Of a DNA stretch of 5,648 nt, positions 1-5,594 are shown piece after piece. The notes beneath the pieces were generated by a model, which saw only the letters and a list, made by a program, of their open reading frames with translations, searched no databases and was not told where the DNA came from. Position 1 is the stretch's first letter; each line of letters starts with the position of its first letter. The position numbers and the translations under genes were made by a program. Source of the DNA: CAMDBL01 sp964498125 (GTDB lineage: Bacteria; Pseudomonadota; Alphaproteobacteria; Rhizobiales; Hyphomicrobiaceae); the NCBI GenBank assembly GCA_964498125.1, contig CAZCGE010000034.1, forward strand, positions 1 through 5,648. The letters are read 5' to 3'.

Positions 1-60
1 CGGAAGCGTTCCGATCTCTTTGCACACTGGAAGATCGGCATGCGCGGCTCGTTCGCCTGA
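1..60 (+). CDS. Group II intron maturase/reverse transcriptase, C-terminal end (partial)
   Basis: The frame open from base 1 encodes 19 residues, KRSDLFAHWKIGMRGSFA preceded by R, and then TGA. The LFAHW-x-x-G motif just before the stop is how many bacterial group II intron-encoded proteins end. These proteins combine reverse transcriptase, an X/maturase domain and sometimes DNA-binding and endonuclease domains; they help the intron fold and splice and copy it into DNA targets. The stop lies four bases before domain V, the normal position for an ORF inside domain IV. The tail ends soon after the HW motif, which suggests a protein without a C-terminal HNH endonuclease domain. That is an inference from a short fragment. 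The start and catalytic YADD region are outside the window. Confidence 0.75.
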   Translation, partial: RKRSDLFAHWKIGMRGSFA

Positions 61-63
61 TGG

Positions 64-97
64 GAGCCGGATGAGGCGAGAGTCTCACGTCCGGTTC
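64..97 (+). ncRNA. Group II intron domain V (catalytic hairpin)
   Basis: This is exactly 34 nt, the usual size of domain V, the catalytic metal-binding core of the ribozyme. The lower stem pairs 64-71 with 90-97 and contains the catalytic triad AGC at 65-67, opposite G94-T95-T96. A two-base bulge (C88-G89) separates it from the upper stem, 72-77 with 82-87, which is capped by a GAGA tetraloop (78-81) of the GNRA class. Every expected element is present with no mispair beyond G-U wobbles, so the domain looks functional. Confidence 0.93.
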
Positions 98-100
98 TGG

Positions 101-134
101 GAGAGGCCGGTGGTGAAATTCCACCGGCCTACTC
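101..134 (+). ncRNA. Group II intron domain VI (branch-point hairpin)
   Basis: This hairpin follows domain V after a three-base linker. Bases 105-113 pair perfectly with 121-129 (nine pairs) around the loop at 114-120. A104 pairs with T130, and GAG at 101-103 pairs with CTC at 132-134. This leaves A131 as the only unpaired base in the stem, on the 3' strand near the base of the helix. That is the position of the branch-point adenosine whose 2'-OH attacks the 5' splice site. Structure and spacing are read directly from the sequence; the role of A131 follows from the known architecture. Confidence 0.88.
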
Positions 135-277
135 GCCAAGAGCACGCTTCCTCTCCACTCGCGCCGACCTTGGCCAGAGAACCCAACCGTGCCACGACTC
201 CGACAAAGCCCCATTTTCTTGATCGGCCGGTATTGCTTTTCCCGACCCGGCCGTGCGGTTCCCGACAGCACGGCGCG

Positions 278-334
278 CAAGGCCAAGTCAAGGCTGGCCG
301 CCCCTTCGGCGGCCACCCGCAGGGCTTGGCCTTG
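278..334. repeat. Nested inverted repeat / cruciform-like hairpin
   Basis: Outer arms CAAGGCCAAG (278-287) and CTTGGCCTTG (325-334) are perfect 10-bp reverse complements. Inside them TGGCCGCC (295-302) pairs with GGCGGCCA (308-315), eight pairs around a five-base loop. The two stems are coaxial, separated by short unpaired flanks. No T-run follows, so it is not a typical intrinsic terminator. It could be a palindromic intergenic repeat or the relic of a mobile-element end. Whether it recurs in the genome cannot be seen from this window. Confidence 0.6.
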
Positions 335-431
335 ACCGGCCGAGCACCGTGCTACGCTTGCGACGGTCGTGGCGATCATTGGTATGGCATCGGTAGAATC
401 GTGTTCCGGCGGAGCGATCGCAACCCGGATG

Positions 432-478
432 GGCCGAGACCCGCGGCTTCCGGCCAAGCGGGGCTCGGCCGCGCGGCC
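432..478. repeat. GC-rich inverted repeat with 12-bp palindrome
   Basis: GGCCGAG at 432-438 is the reverse complement of CTCGGCC at 464-470. The right arm overlaps a perfect 12-bp palindrome, GGCCGCGCGGCC, at 467-478. Alternative foldings compete for the same bases. In GC-rich DNA some such dyads arise by chance, so function is not claimed. Confidence 0.4.
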
Positions 479-504
479 AGTGCTTGCCGCGCGGTAGAGC
501 GCGA

Positions 505-525
505 CCCTCGCCAGTTCGGCGAGGG
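505..525. repeat. 8-bp perfect hairpin
   Basis: CCCTCGCC (505-512) pairs with GGCGAGGG (518-525) around the five-base loop AGTTC. It lacks a following T-run, so a Rho-independent terminator role is unlikely. It is the last of several strong dyads between 251 and 525. Confidence 0.45.
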
Positions 526-1404
526 GCCGCCCCAAGACTACAGTCCCGGGATCGCAAGTGGCAGTCCTCTTCCCGCTGTCGCCCGTCTCCACAATGGTGG
601 CCATGTCCGTAGCTGAGGGAGGACTCACCGTGCTGGATGCGGCGGAACAATCCACCCTTTTGACCCAAACTCACCGTCGCAAGTCACTGCCGCTGTTGCG
701 TCGGCTTTTCTCAGGAGCTGACGAAGAGAATGGCGGGTGCTCCGCCGTTCGAGCGCCAACGGGCATTTCTACAAAGGCGGATTCCCAGTCACCTCGGCTA
801 AGTGAGGCACGGGCAGGGAGGCGCGGCGGGCGTTTCGGGGTGGCTTCCACATTAATCAGCGGTGGGCGGACGCGTTGAGACGCCGCAGGACCTACGCGAC
901 CGAGGTAGAGCACGTAAAGACGGCCCAGAACCTAGCCAGGCTGCCGGGGCCCGAAGTGCCAAAGGGCTCGCCGACGGTGTCTTACAAAGAACTCGAGCGC
1001 TGGAGCTGCGCGAGAAGACTCAGGAGCCCGAGGACGACACGGGCTCGGTGTGAAAAGCACGGCATGTCCGCAGCTGCTAAACCAACCCAAACTCGATGAT
1101 CTCGCGATTGGCAACCGCTTGAATTGACTCACGAGTTGGCCGGACACCAGTGTAACTGTCCCCAATTTCCCCCCACCTTTTTCGCGTCGGGCCACTTGCG
1201 GTCGAGGCTGCGTCGAAAGCGACGTCTACACCGTGCAGAAGGGCAAAACGTTTCTGGTAGATGGCCATAACATCGAACGCCACGTCTGGGGTACAACGAT
1301 CGTCTCACTCGAAGCTGACTCCGAATCAACATCGAGACGCACTCAGCGTGTCCGAACAGCGATCGGCGAGCGTGGCAATTACAACACACATCAAGCTGCC
1401 TTTG

Positions 1405-1518
1405 CTCATCATGAGAAAAGAAAGCGTTGACAACCATGGGGTAACAAATGCTTCGGTTTGTCATTAGCAGTTTTCGTGGTGCCCCAGCGGCTTAAATAAA
1501 GAACCTAAGACTTTAGGT
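1405..1518 (+). promoter_or_regulatory. Candidate control region of the barrel gene
   Basis: This stretch is noticeably richer in A and T than its surroundings and lies upstream of the barrel gene. It contains an 11-bp palindrome CTCATCATGAG (1405-1415), a perfect TTGACA -35-type box (1427-1432), an AT-rich TTAAATAAA run (1492-1500) and an inverted repeat ACCTAA-GACT-TTAGGT (1503-1518). No good -10 box sits 16-18 nt after TTGACA, so a standard sigma-70 promoter is not proven. The two palindromes are of operator size and could bind dimeric regulators. All functional statements here are inference. Confidence 0.3.
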
Positions 1519-1566
1519 GCCGATAACGCGGCAGTGGGTTGTAACTCTGTGTGGGTGTGTTGCCCT

Positions 1567-3606
1567 ATGCGTCCAGAGGGTGCGGGTGATAGGCAGGCGT
1601 TTCGGAGCCTGGGGTTGTGGTGCCTCGGTCCCGGTCTACTCCTGGCAGCCGCCAGCGACTGGTTTGGCCGGCAAGGTCGTCGCCAGTTGAGACGGGATGG
1701 ACGTTGCGACGTCCGACGCCCTCGGCGATGCCAGTGGTTAGCGCGTGCCTTGCGCCTCGAGTGGGATGGCTTGCCGCCGCTCGCTCGAACAGCGGTCATG
1801 GTTGCGATAATCAGTATCACCGGGCTGATCGGGACCCGGTCCGCCAACGCGCAGGACCCCGCGTCGAAATTGGCCATCATTGACCAGCAGAGTTCGGTCA
1901 CCGTCGCAAGGGATGCGCAAGCCGCCACCGTGGAAACTCCAATGCGGGACCAGGGGGGCGCGGGAGTAGTGATCCCGCCGAGCTCAGTCGTCACCGCGGA
2001 GCTGACGAAGCCCACCGAAGCGCAGACCACCTCACTGGCATTGGCCGTCGCAGCCTCGCCGAGTTCGTTCACGGCCGCAGGGCAGACGATCACTTACACT
2101 TATGCTTTGGCGAACACCGGTACCGTCACGATCAACAAACTGCTCGTGTCGGGCGCCAACACCGGACTCATCAGCTGCGCACCAGCTCTCCCTGCCGGAA
2201 ACAGTACGACCTGCAAGAGTAGTTACCTGACGACTGCCGGCGACATCTCCGCCGGCGGCATTTCATTCAGCGCCACGGTGACGGGTGCTCCATCCGCGGC
2301 AGGCGGCCTCCCCGATGCCGCCACCGCCACCGCCAGCGGCATTGTCACGTTCATCGCGCCTTCGCCGTTGGAGGTGGCCCGGCAGAACGTCGAAGGGACG
2401 CGGGCGGTGACGCGAAGCGCCATCCAGCAGTTCGCCAGCACGCGCGCCGGCCTGATGACCTCGATGGCGCCCGACAGCGGGCGCATGCATGGCCGGTTGG
2501 GCGCGCCGAGCGCAAGCCCAAACGCGGGCAATGTCGCACCCCCCATGGCATTCGGTGGGATGGCGGCCCTTCAGGACATTGCACGACGCCAACCCCTGGA
2601 AACGACAGTTGGAGACGCAGCCCGTGATCGCTCGAGCGCGATGGCGGGATCTCTCGTCGGGTTGAATGGCGACGACAATGCTGGCAACGGCCGGTTCGCG
2701 TTCGCAACCAGTCTTACGCAGATGCGGCAGTCGGCTGCGTCCGCACAAGCCGCGAAAGATGCCGGCTCGGCCGCGCCGATGGGTCTAGGCGCATCAACAA
2801 ACTCGTCTGCCGGTCCGAGTGCCGCCCCACCACAATTCGACATCTGGGTCCAGGGCGTAGGCGCCTACTACGAGGACGATCGCAACGGTCGACAGCGGGG
2901 GCATGTCGGCATGCTCTATGTCGGCGCCGACTACATCGTGCGGCCGGCGATACTCATCGGCCTGCTGATGCAGATTGACAAGATGCAGGATGCGTCATCG
3001 AGCGCGAGTTCGGCCAGGGGCGGGCAGGGCTGGATGGCGGGGCCATATATGAGCGCTCAGCTGACAGATAACGTCTTCTTCGATGCGCGTGCCGCCTGGG
3101 GGCAGTCCAGCAATCATATCAATCCACTCGGCAGTTACACGGACAGCTTTGCCACCGATCGGGGGCTCGTCTCGGGAAAGCTGACAGGCAACAGCTCGTG
3201 GGGCGCGTTCCGCTTCAGACCGAGCGCGGAGGTCGCCTATTTCCAGGAGAAGCAGAAGACGTATGTCAACCAACTCGGCATCGACATTCCCGGACAGACT
3301 GTATCGCTCGGGCGCGCGACTTTTGGACCAGAGATCGGGTACCAGTTCATCCGGCCGGATAAATCCATGCTGGAGCCTTTTGTTGGTCTGAAAGGGATTT
3401 GGGACTTCGCTAGGACGACTGACGCGCCCACAATTGCCGGGCAGGCAGTCGGCGGTGAGCCGATCCGTGCCAGGGTAGAAGGCGGCGTGACGTTCAAGTC
3501 CGCGTCCGGTGTCTTGTTGCGTGGATCGGGCGCCTATGACGGCATCGGCGACAGCCATTTCCGAGCCATTCAGGGAGGGGTGTTTGTGATCTGGCCGATC
3601 AACTGA
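1567..3606 (+). CDS. Autotransporter-type outer-membrane beta-barrel protein with DUF11-like domain
   Basis: Likely an outer-membrane protein with a small surface or periplasmic domain; its substrate is unknown. Residue numbers count from a GTG at 1534 (690 residues); the chosen ATG is residue 12. A hydrophobic segment at about 87-101 followed by SANA-Q (cleavage after 106) is a signal peptide. Residues about 165-275 form a DUF11-like beta-sandwich with paired Cys215 and Cys227 and the typical ITYTYALANTGTVTI strand. Residues 280-430 are a helical, Ala/Ser/Gly-rich linker. Residues about 433-690 are a beta-barrel, starting FDIWVQGVGAYY and including FFDARAAWGQS and ARVEGGV blocks as in Bradyrhizobium autotransporter-domain proteins. 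It ends in VFVIWPIN rather than the usual terminal Phe. The start is doubtful: GTG 1534, ATG 1567, TTG 1771 and ATG 1798 all lack a clear ribosome-binding site, and a start at 1798 would give a signal peptide without a basic n-region. Confidence 0.85.
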   Translation: MRPEGAGDRQAFRSLGLWCLGPGLLLAAASDWFGRQGRRQLRRDGRCDVRRPRRCQWLARALRLEWDGLPPLARTAVMVAIISITGLIGTRSANAQDPASKLAIIDQQSSVTVARDAQAATVETPMRDQGGAGVVIPPSSVVTAELTKPTEAQTTSLALAVAASPSSFTAAGQTITYTYALANTGTVTINKLLVSGANTGLISCAPALPAGNSTTCKSSYLTTAGDISAGGISFSATVTGAPSAAGGLPDAATATASGIVTFIAPSPLEVARQNVEGTRAVTRSAIQQFASTRAGLMTSMAPDSGRMHGRLGAPSASPNAGNVAPPMAFGGMAALQDIARRQPLETTVGDAARDRSSAMAGSLVGLNGDDNAGNGRFAFATSLTQMRQSAASAQAAKDAGSAAPMGLGASTNSSAGPSAAPPQFDIWVQGVGAYYEDDRNGRQRGHVGMLYVGADYIVRPAILIGLLMQIDKMQDASSSASSARGGQGWMAGPYMSAQLTDNVFFDARAAWGQSSNHINPLGSYTDSFATDRGLVSGKLTGNSSWGAFRFRPSAEVAYFQEKQKTYVNQLGIDIPGQTVSLGRATFGPEIGYQFIRPDKSMLEPFVGLKGIWDFARTTDAPTIAGQAVGGEPIRARVEGGVTFKSASGVLLRGSGAYDGIGDSHFRAIQGGVFVIWPIN

Positions 3607-3653
3607 AGGAGCGTCGACAAGGCCGTTGGCGTCTTGCCGGATATTCAAGGACC

Positions 3654-3658
3654 AGGAG
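3654..3658 (+). promoter_or_regulatory. Strong ribosome-binding site of the VOC-rod gene
   Basis: AGGAG lies seven bases before the ATG at 3666, ideal Shine-Dalgarno spacing, and fixes that start. The 59-nt gap between the barrel gene's stop and this start shows no strong terminator hairpin, so read-through from the upstream gene is plausible. Confidence 0.75.
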
Positions 3659-3665
3659 TAAACCC

Positions 3666-4862
3666 ATGAATGGCAGCCCTGAGAAAGCCGCGAAAGCTGT
3701 CATCTCCGCCATGCCATACCGCGACGTGACCGCGGCGGTCGAATGGCTCTGCAGGGCGTTCGGCTTCGAGAAGCATCGCATCACGAAGGCCAAGAGCGGG
3801 CGTATTCATTACGCGGAATTGTCGTTCGGCGGCAACATCATTGCGCTTGGCTCGATTGACGATCCCCAGTTTGGCAAGTTCTTGAAGCATCCCAAAGAGA
3901 CCGGCGGTTTGGCCACTCAGTCTTGCTACCTCGTCGTGGGCGATGCTGACGCTCATTACACCAAGGCAAGAGCAGCAGGTGCCCGCATTATCGTGGACAT
4001 CGGCGCTGACGGCGATGGTGGGCGTTGCTTTGCGTGCCGGGATCTTGAAGGTCACATCTGGACCGTTGGGACATACAGACCACGAACCACACAACATACA
4101 ACCGCGCGCCCCTCCCTTCGAGTCGCGAAAGCTTCAGATGGCAGATCAAGATCATCGGCTTTGATTTCGGCGGTTCTGGTCATAGTGATCGCGTCGGCCG
4201 CCACGGTCACAGCGATCGGCTGGATGCGGAGCGTTGACCAACAACGCCCGTCCCAGTCCGGTAGCACCGCGGCTGCACACCCCTCATTTGATGGAGAGGA
4301 TCACGCCTCGCCTGTTGGAGAGGATATGGCCCACCAGTTGACACGGAAGTGGAGTGTCAACGATTTGGCGCAACAGGCAGCCAGGGCGGCGCAGGAGCGG
4401 CTGGATCGGGAACAAAGAGATAAGGACGCAGTGCAGCGCGCGACCAGCCAGGCCAAGGCGGAGCTAGACCCCGAACGAGCCGCTCGGGAAGTCGCAGAAC
4501 GTGGCTCGAGAGAAGCCTTGGAGCAGCTGGCTCGAGAACGAGTGGATCGGGAAATCACGGCACGCGCCGCCGGAGCGGCCGAGGAGAAGTTAGCCGCCGA
4601 ACAAGCCGCACGGCTCGCCGCGGAACGTACCGCCAAGGTGTTTCAGGAGCGATTGACACGGGAAGAAGACGGCAAGGATGTAGCGGAACGAACCATCAGG
4701 CAATTGCAGGCGGAGCTGATTGCCGAGCGAGCAGCGCGCGATGCAGCGGAACGTGTCGCCTCTGAGGCACGGCAGGTGCGGCCTGCCAAGACCACTTTGA
4801 AGCGTACGGTGAGTGAAGATCAATCCGCGGCTGAATTCCGATTGCGTCCGCGGGTTCCGTGA
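3666..4862 (+). CDS. VOC (glyoxalase/PhnB-like) domain fused to a transmembrane helix and repeat coiled coil
   Basis: A 398-residue three-part protein. Residues 1-140 form a complete VOC fold of two beta-alpha-beta-beta-beta modules: PYRDVTAAVEWLCRAFGFE, then HYAEL with His48 and Glu51, then a second module ending DLEGHIWTVGTY with Glu128. This matches PhnB-like VOC proteins, which bind metals and small ligands (dioxygenases, glyoxalase, antibiotic-binding proteins); the substrate is unknown. Residues about 165-187 are one transmembrane helix. More Arg/Lys lie before it (R148, R152, K155, R160, R162) than after it, suggesting VOC inside and the C-terminus in the periplasm. Residues 231-370 are an Ala/Glu/Arg-rich helical rod containing six exact 21-residue repeats (237-362), then a basic tail. 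Most VOC proteins of this type stop near residue 140, so the membrane anchor and rod are the unusual part. It probably shares a transcript with the barrel gene upstream. Confidence 0.85.
   Translation: MNGSPEKAAKAVISAMPYRDVTAAVEWLCRAFGFEKHRITKAKSGRIHYAELSFGGNIIALGSIDDPQFGKFLKHPKETGGLATQSCYLVVGDADAHYTKARAAGARIIVDIGADGDGGRCFACRDLEGHIWTVGTYRPRTTQHTTARPSLRVAKASDGRSRSSALISAVLVIVIASAATVTAIGWMRSVDQQRPSQSGSTAAAHPSFDGEDHASPVGEDMAHQLTRKWSVNDLAQQAARAAQERLDREQRDKDAVQRATSQAKAELDPERAAREVAERGSREALEQLARERVDREITARAAGAAEEKLAAEQAARLAAERTAKVFQERLTREEDGKDVAERTIRQLQAELIAERAARDAAERVASEARQVRPAKTTLKRTVSEDQSAAEFRLRPRVP
4374..4751 (+). repeat. Six tandem 63-bp units encoding 21-residue (three-heptad) repeats
   Basis: Within the VOC-rod protein, units begin at residues 237, 258, 279, 300, 321 and 342, each exactly 21 residues (63 nt), with no insertion or deletion. 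Position 10 is Leu and position 13 Glu in all six; position 17 is Lys or Arg in all six; position 1 is Arg in five of six and position 21 Glu in four. The consensus is R-4x-A-3x-L-2x-E-3x-R-x-(V/A)-A-E. A partial seventh unit starts at Arg363. Twenty-one residues equal three heptads, so the units keep one coiled-coil register. The DNA copies have diverged, so this is an old expansion kept by selection rather than a recent slippage array. Pro269 in the second unit may kink the helix. Confidence 0.85.
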
Positions 4863-5594
4863 AATTGCGAACGGTTGCGGTATCGACGCAGACTCTCCAA
4901 GGCAACCGAGCGGAGAGAGCGAGGCATCGTCAGGTCTGGTTCAACGCCGCCAGCTGCTCCGTGAACGCAGCGGTATCCTCCAGGCAGCCCATACAGCCTG
5001 CAGCCTGCAGCGTAGCCGGCCCTGCATCGTCAGCGCAAGCACTGCCTGCCCCATAACCCGAATTGGGTCAAACTTGATCGTCCCTGCATGTCGCTGACTG
5101 TCGGCTATCGTACCGACTAGCTGCCGAACCCCAGGGCTCGGCTTGCGAGCTGCGACGGTCGATGGCCCTGACCGACGTTTTGCCGCGGCGCAGCATGACT
5201 TCCGGAGCTGAGGGCATCGCGTCAGCGTTCGACTTGCGTTCCTCGACTTACCGCTTGCAGGGGTGCTGCGGTCGCGACAAGATCATGCCACCGACGGGGA
5301 GTTTTGACCCCAAGCAGTCTTTGGGCGGAAGTCCGAAGCGGATCACTTCTCGTCAGCTCGTAGGGGGGTGAACGGAAATCGCGCGATGAATGAGGGCGAG
5401 GCCAGAACGGGCGAGACAAGCGATATCGACCCGGCGGCAGTCGTAGATTATTGAGAGAGCTTGGGCCTCAGGTTTGGGCTCGCAAGGCTGAAATTCCACA
5501 GATTTGGGGTGCGCTCTGGTCTCCAGTTGCCGCGCCGTAGTAAGATTTCGGAGGTTCCCAAGCCAGATCGGCCATTCATTCAAGACGTGGCGCG
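4863..5594. other. Region without an intact gene
   Basis: Between the convergent plus-strand pair and the minus-strand gene at the window end I find no intact reading frame. The part at 4930-5084 matches a decayed response-regulator fragment, listed separately. A 7-bp direct duplication, CAGCCTG twice in a row, lies at 4994-5007. The rest (about 5085-5594) contains only short frames without ribosome-binding sites or recognisable motifs. I see no clear intrinsic terminator for either flanking gene. Confidence 0.5.
4930..5084 (-). pseudogene. Response-regulator receiver domain fragment, frameshifted
   Basis: Read on the minus strand from about 5078, one frame gives IKFDPIRVMGQAVLALTMQ, matching the alpha-3/beta-4 part of a receiver domain (family pattern IK-x-DP-x-TR-x-IPV-x-ALT, with the conserved Thr). 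At about 5029 the similarity moves to another frame, giving DDAGPATLQAAGCMGCLE then DTAAFTEQLAALNQT and a stop at 4930-4932. This resembles the alpha-4, beta-5 and alpha-5 end of DivK/CheY-like receivers (AAGC-x-GYLEKPIDTAAF). The Lys-Pro-Ile that should stand between LE and DTAAF is missing, including the Lys needed for phosphorylation signalling. No receiver N-terminus with acidic pocket and phospho-Asp is visible upstream. Frameshift, in-frame deletion and missing half together indicate a relic. Identification is by recalled family pattern only. Confidence 0.5.

Larger units (their letters stand above)
1..137 (+). mobile_element. Group II intron, 3' end (5' part outside window)
   Basis: The 3' end of a bacterial group II intron, a retroelement made of a self-splicing ribozyme and an internal maturase/reverse transcriptase. 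Seen directly: a reading frame ending in a maturase-like tail at 58-60, followed at once by a canonical domain V (64-97) and a domain VI hairpin (101-134), in the order and spacing expected of an intron tail. The 3' boundary is placed at about 137, six bases after the bulged adenosine at 131, because group II introns normally end 7-8 nt from the branch point. Most end in a purine-pyrimidine AY; here the last bases are CC, so the boundary is uncertain by a few bases. The 5' part and the 5' exon lie outside the window, so whether the whole element is intact cannot be judged. Confidence 0.88.
138..1400. other. Gene-poor region between intron and barrel gene
   Basis: I find no gene here that I can support. 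Open frames of 60-200 codons occur on both strands, but they overlap each other, lack convincing ribosome-binding sites, are Arg/Gly/Pro-rich and show no recognisable family; long open frames are expected by chance in GC-rich DNA. One plus-strand frame (about 1209-1430, containing YTVQKGKTFLVDGHNIERHV) has more natural composition but no recognised family or start signal. The stretch also holds GC-rich inverted repeats between 251 and 525 and a GGGGACAGTTACAC-type motif on the minus strand near 1150-1168. The most likely reading is decayed or rearranged accessory DNA forming the 3' exon side of the intron. Confidence 0.55.

Noticed and set aside
278..334. Nested inverted repeat as a Rho-independent terminator
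   Set aside because: No T-run follows either arm and no upstream gene ends nearby on the same strand.
20..616. Plus-strand open frame of 198 codons at the left end
   Set aside because: It runs straight through intron domains V and VI and the hairpin cluster, overlaps the maturase end in another frame, and has Arg/Pro/Gly-rich composition with no recognisable motif.
288..674. Minus-strand open frame of 128 codons
   Set aside because: Arg/Gly-rich translation typical of antisense GC-rich DNA, covers the inverted repeats, no ribosome-binding site or family.
1464..2093. Minus-strand open frame of 209 codons opposite the start of the barrel gene
   Set aside because: Antisense of the barrel protein's signal peptide and DUF11-like domain, which have clear family features on the plus strand; its own translation is not recognisable.
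2263..3648. Several long minus-strand frames opposite the barrel gene
   Set aside because: Shadows of a high-GC coding region; the plus-strand translation explains the sequence.
4301..4636. Minus-strand Ala/Ser/Arg-rich frame of 111 codons opposite the rod repeats
   Set aside because: Low-complexity antisense image of the Ala/Glu/Arg repeats on the plus strand.
4374..4751. The 63-bp periodicity as a CRISPR or satellite array
   Set aside because: The period keeps frame inside a gene, conservation is at the protein level only, and there are no identical DNA repeats with unique spacers.
4859..5056. Plus-strand GTG frame of 65 codons overlapping the VOC-rod stop by four bases
   Set aside because: The GTGA overlap looks like translational coupling, but there is no Shine-Dalgarno, the protein is unrecognisable, and the opposite strand shows a response-regulator relic over the same bases.
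5353..5583. Minus-strand frame of 76 codons starting just after the partial membrane gene
   Set aside because: No ribosome-binding site before its start, no recognisable motif, Arg/Cys/Pro-rich composition.
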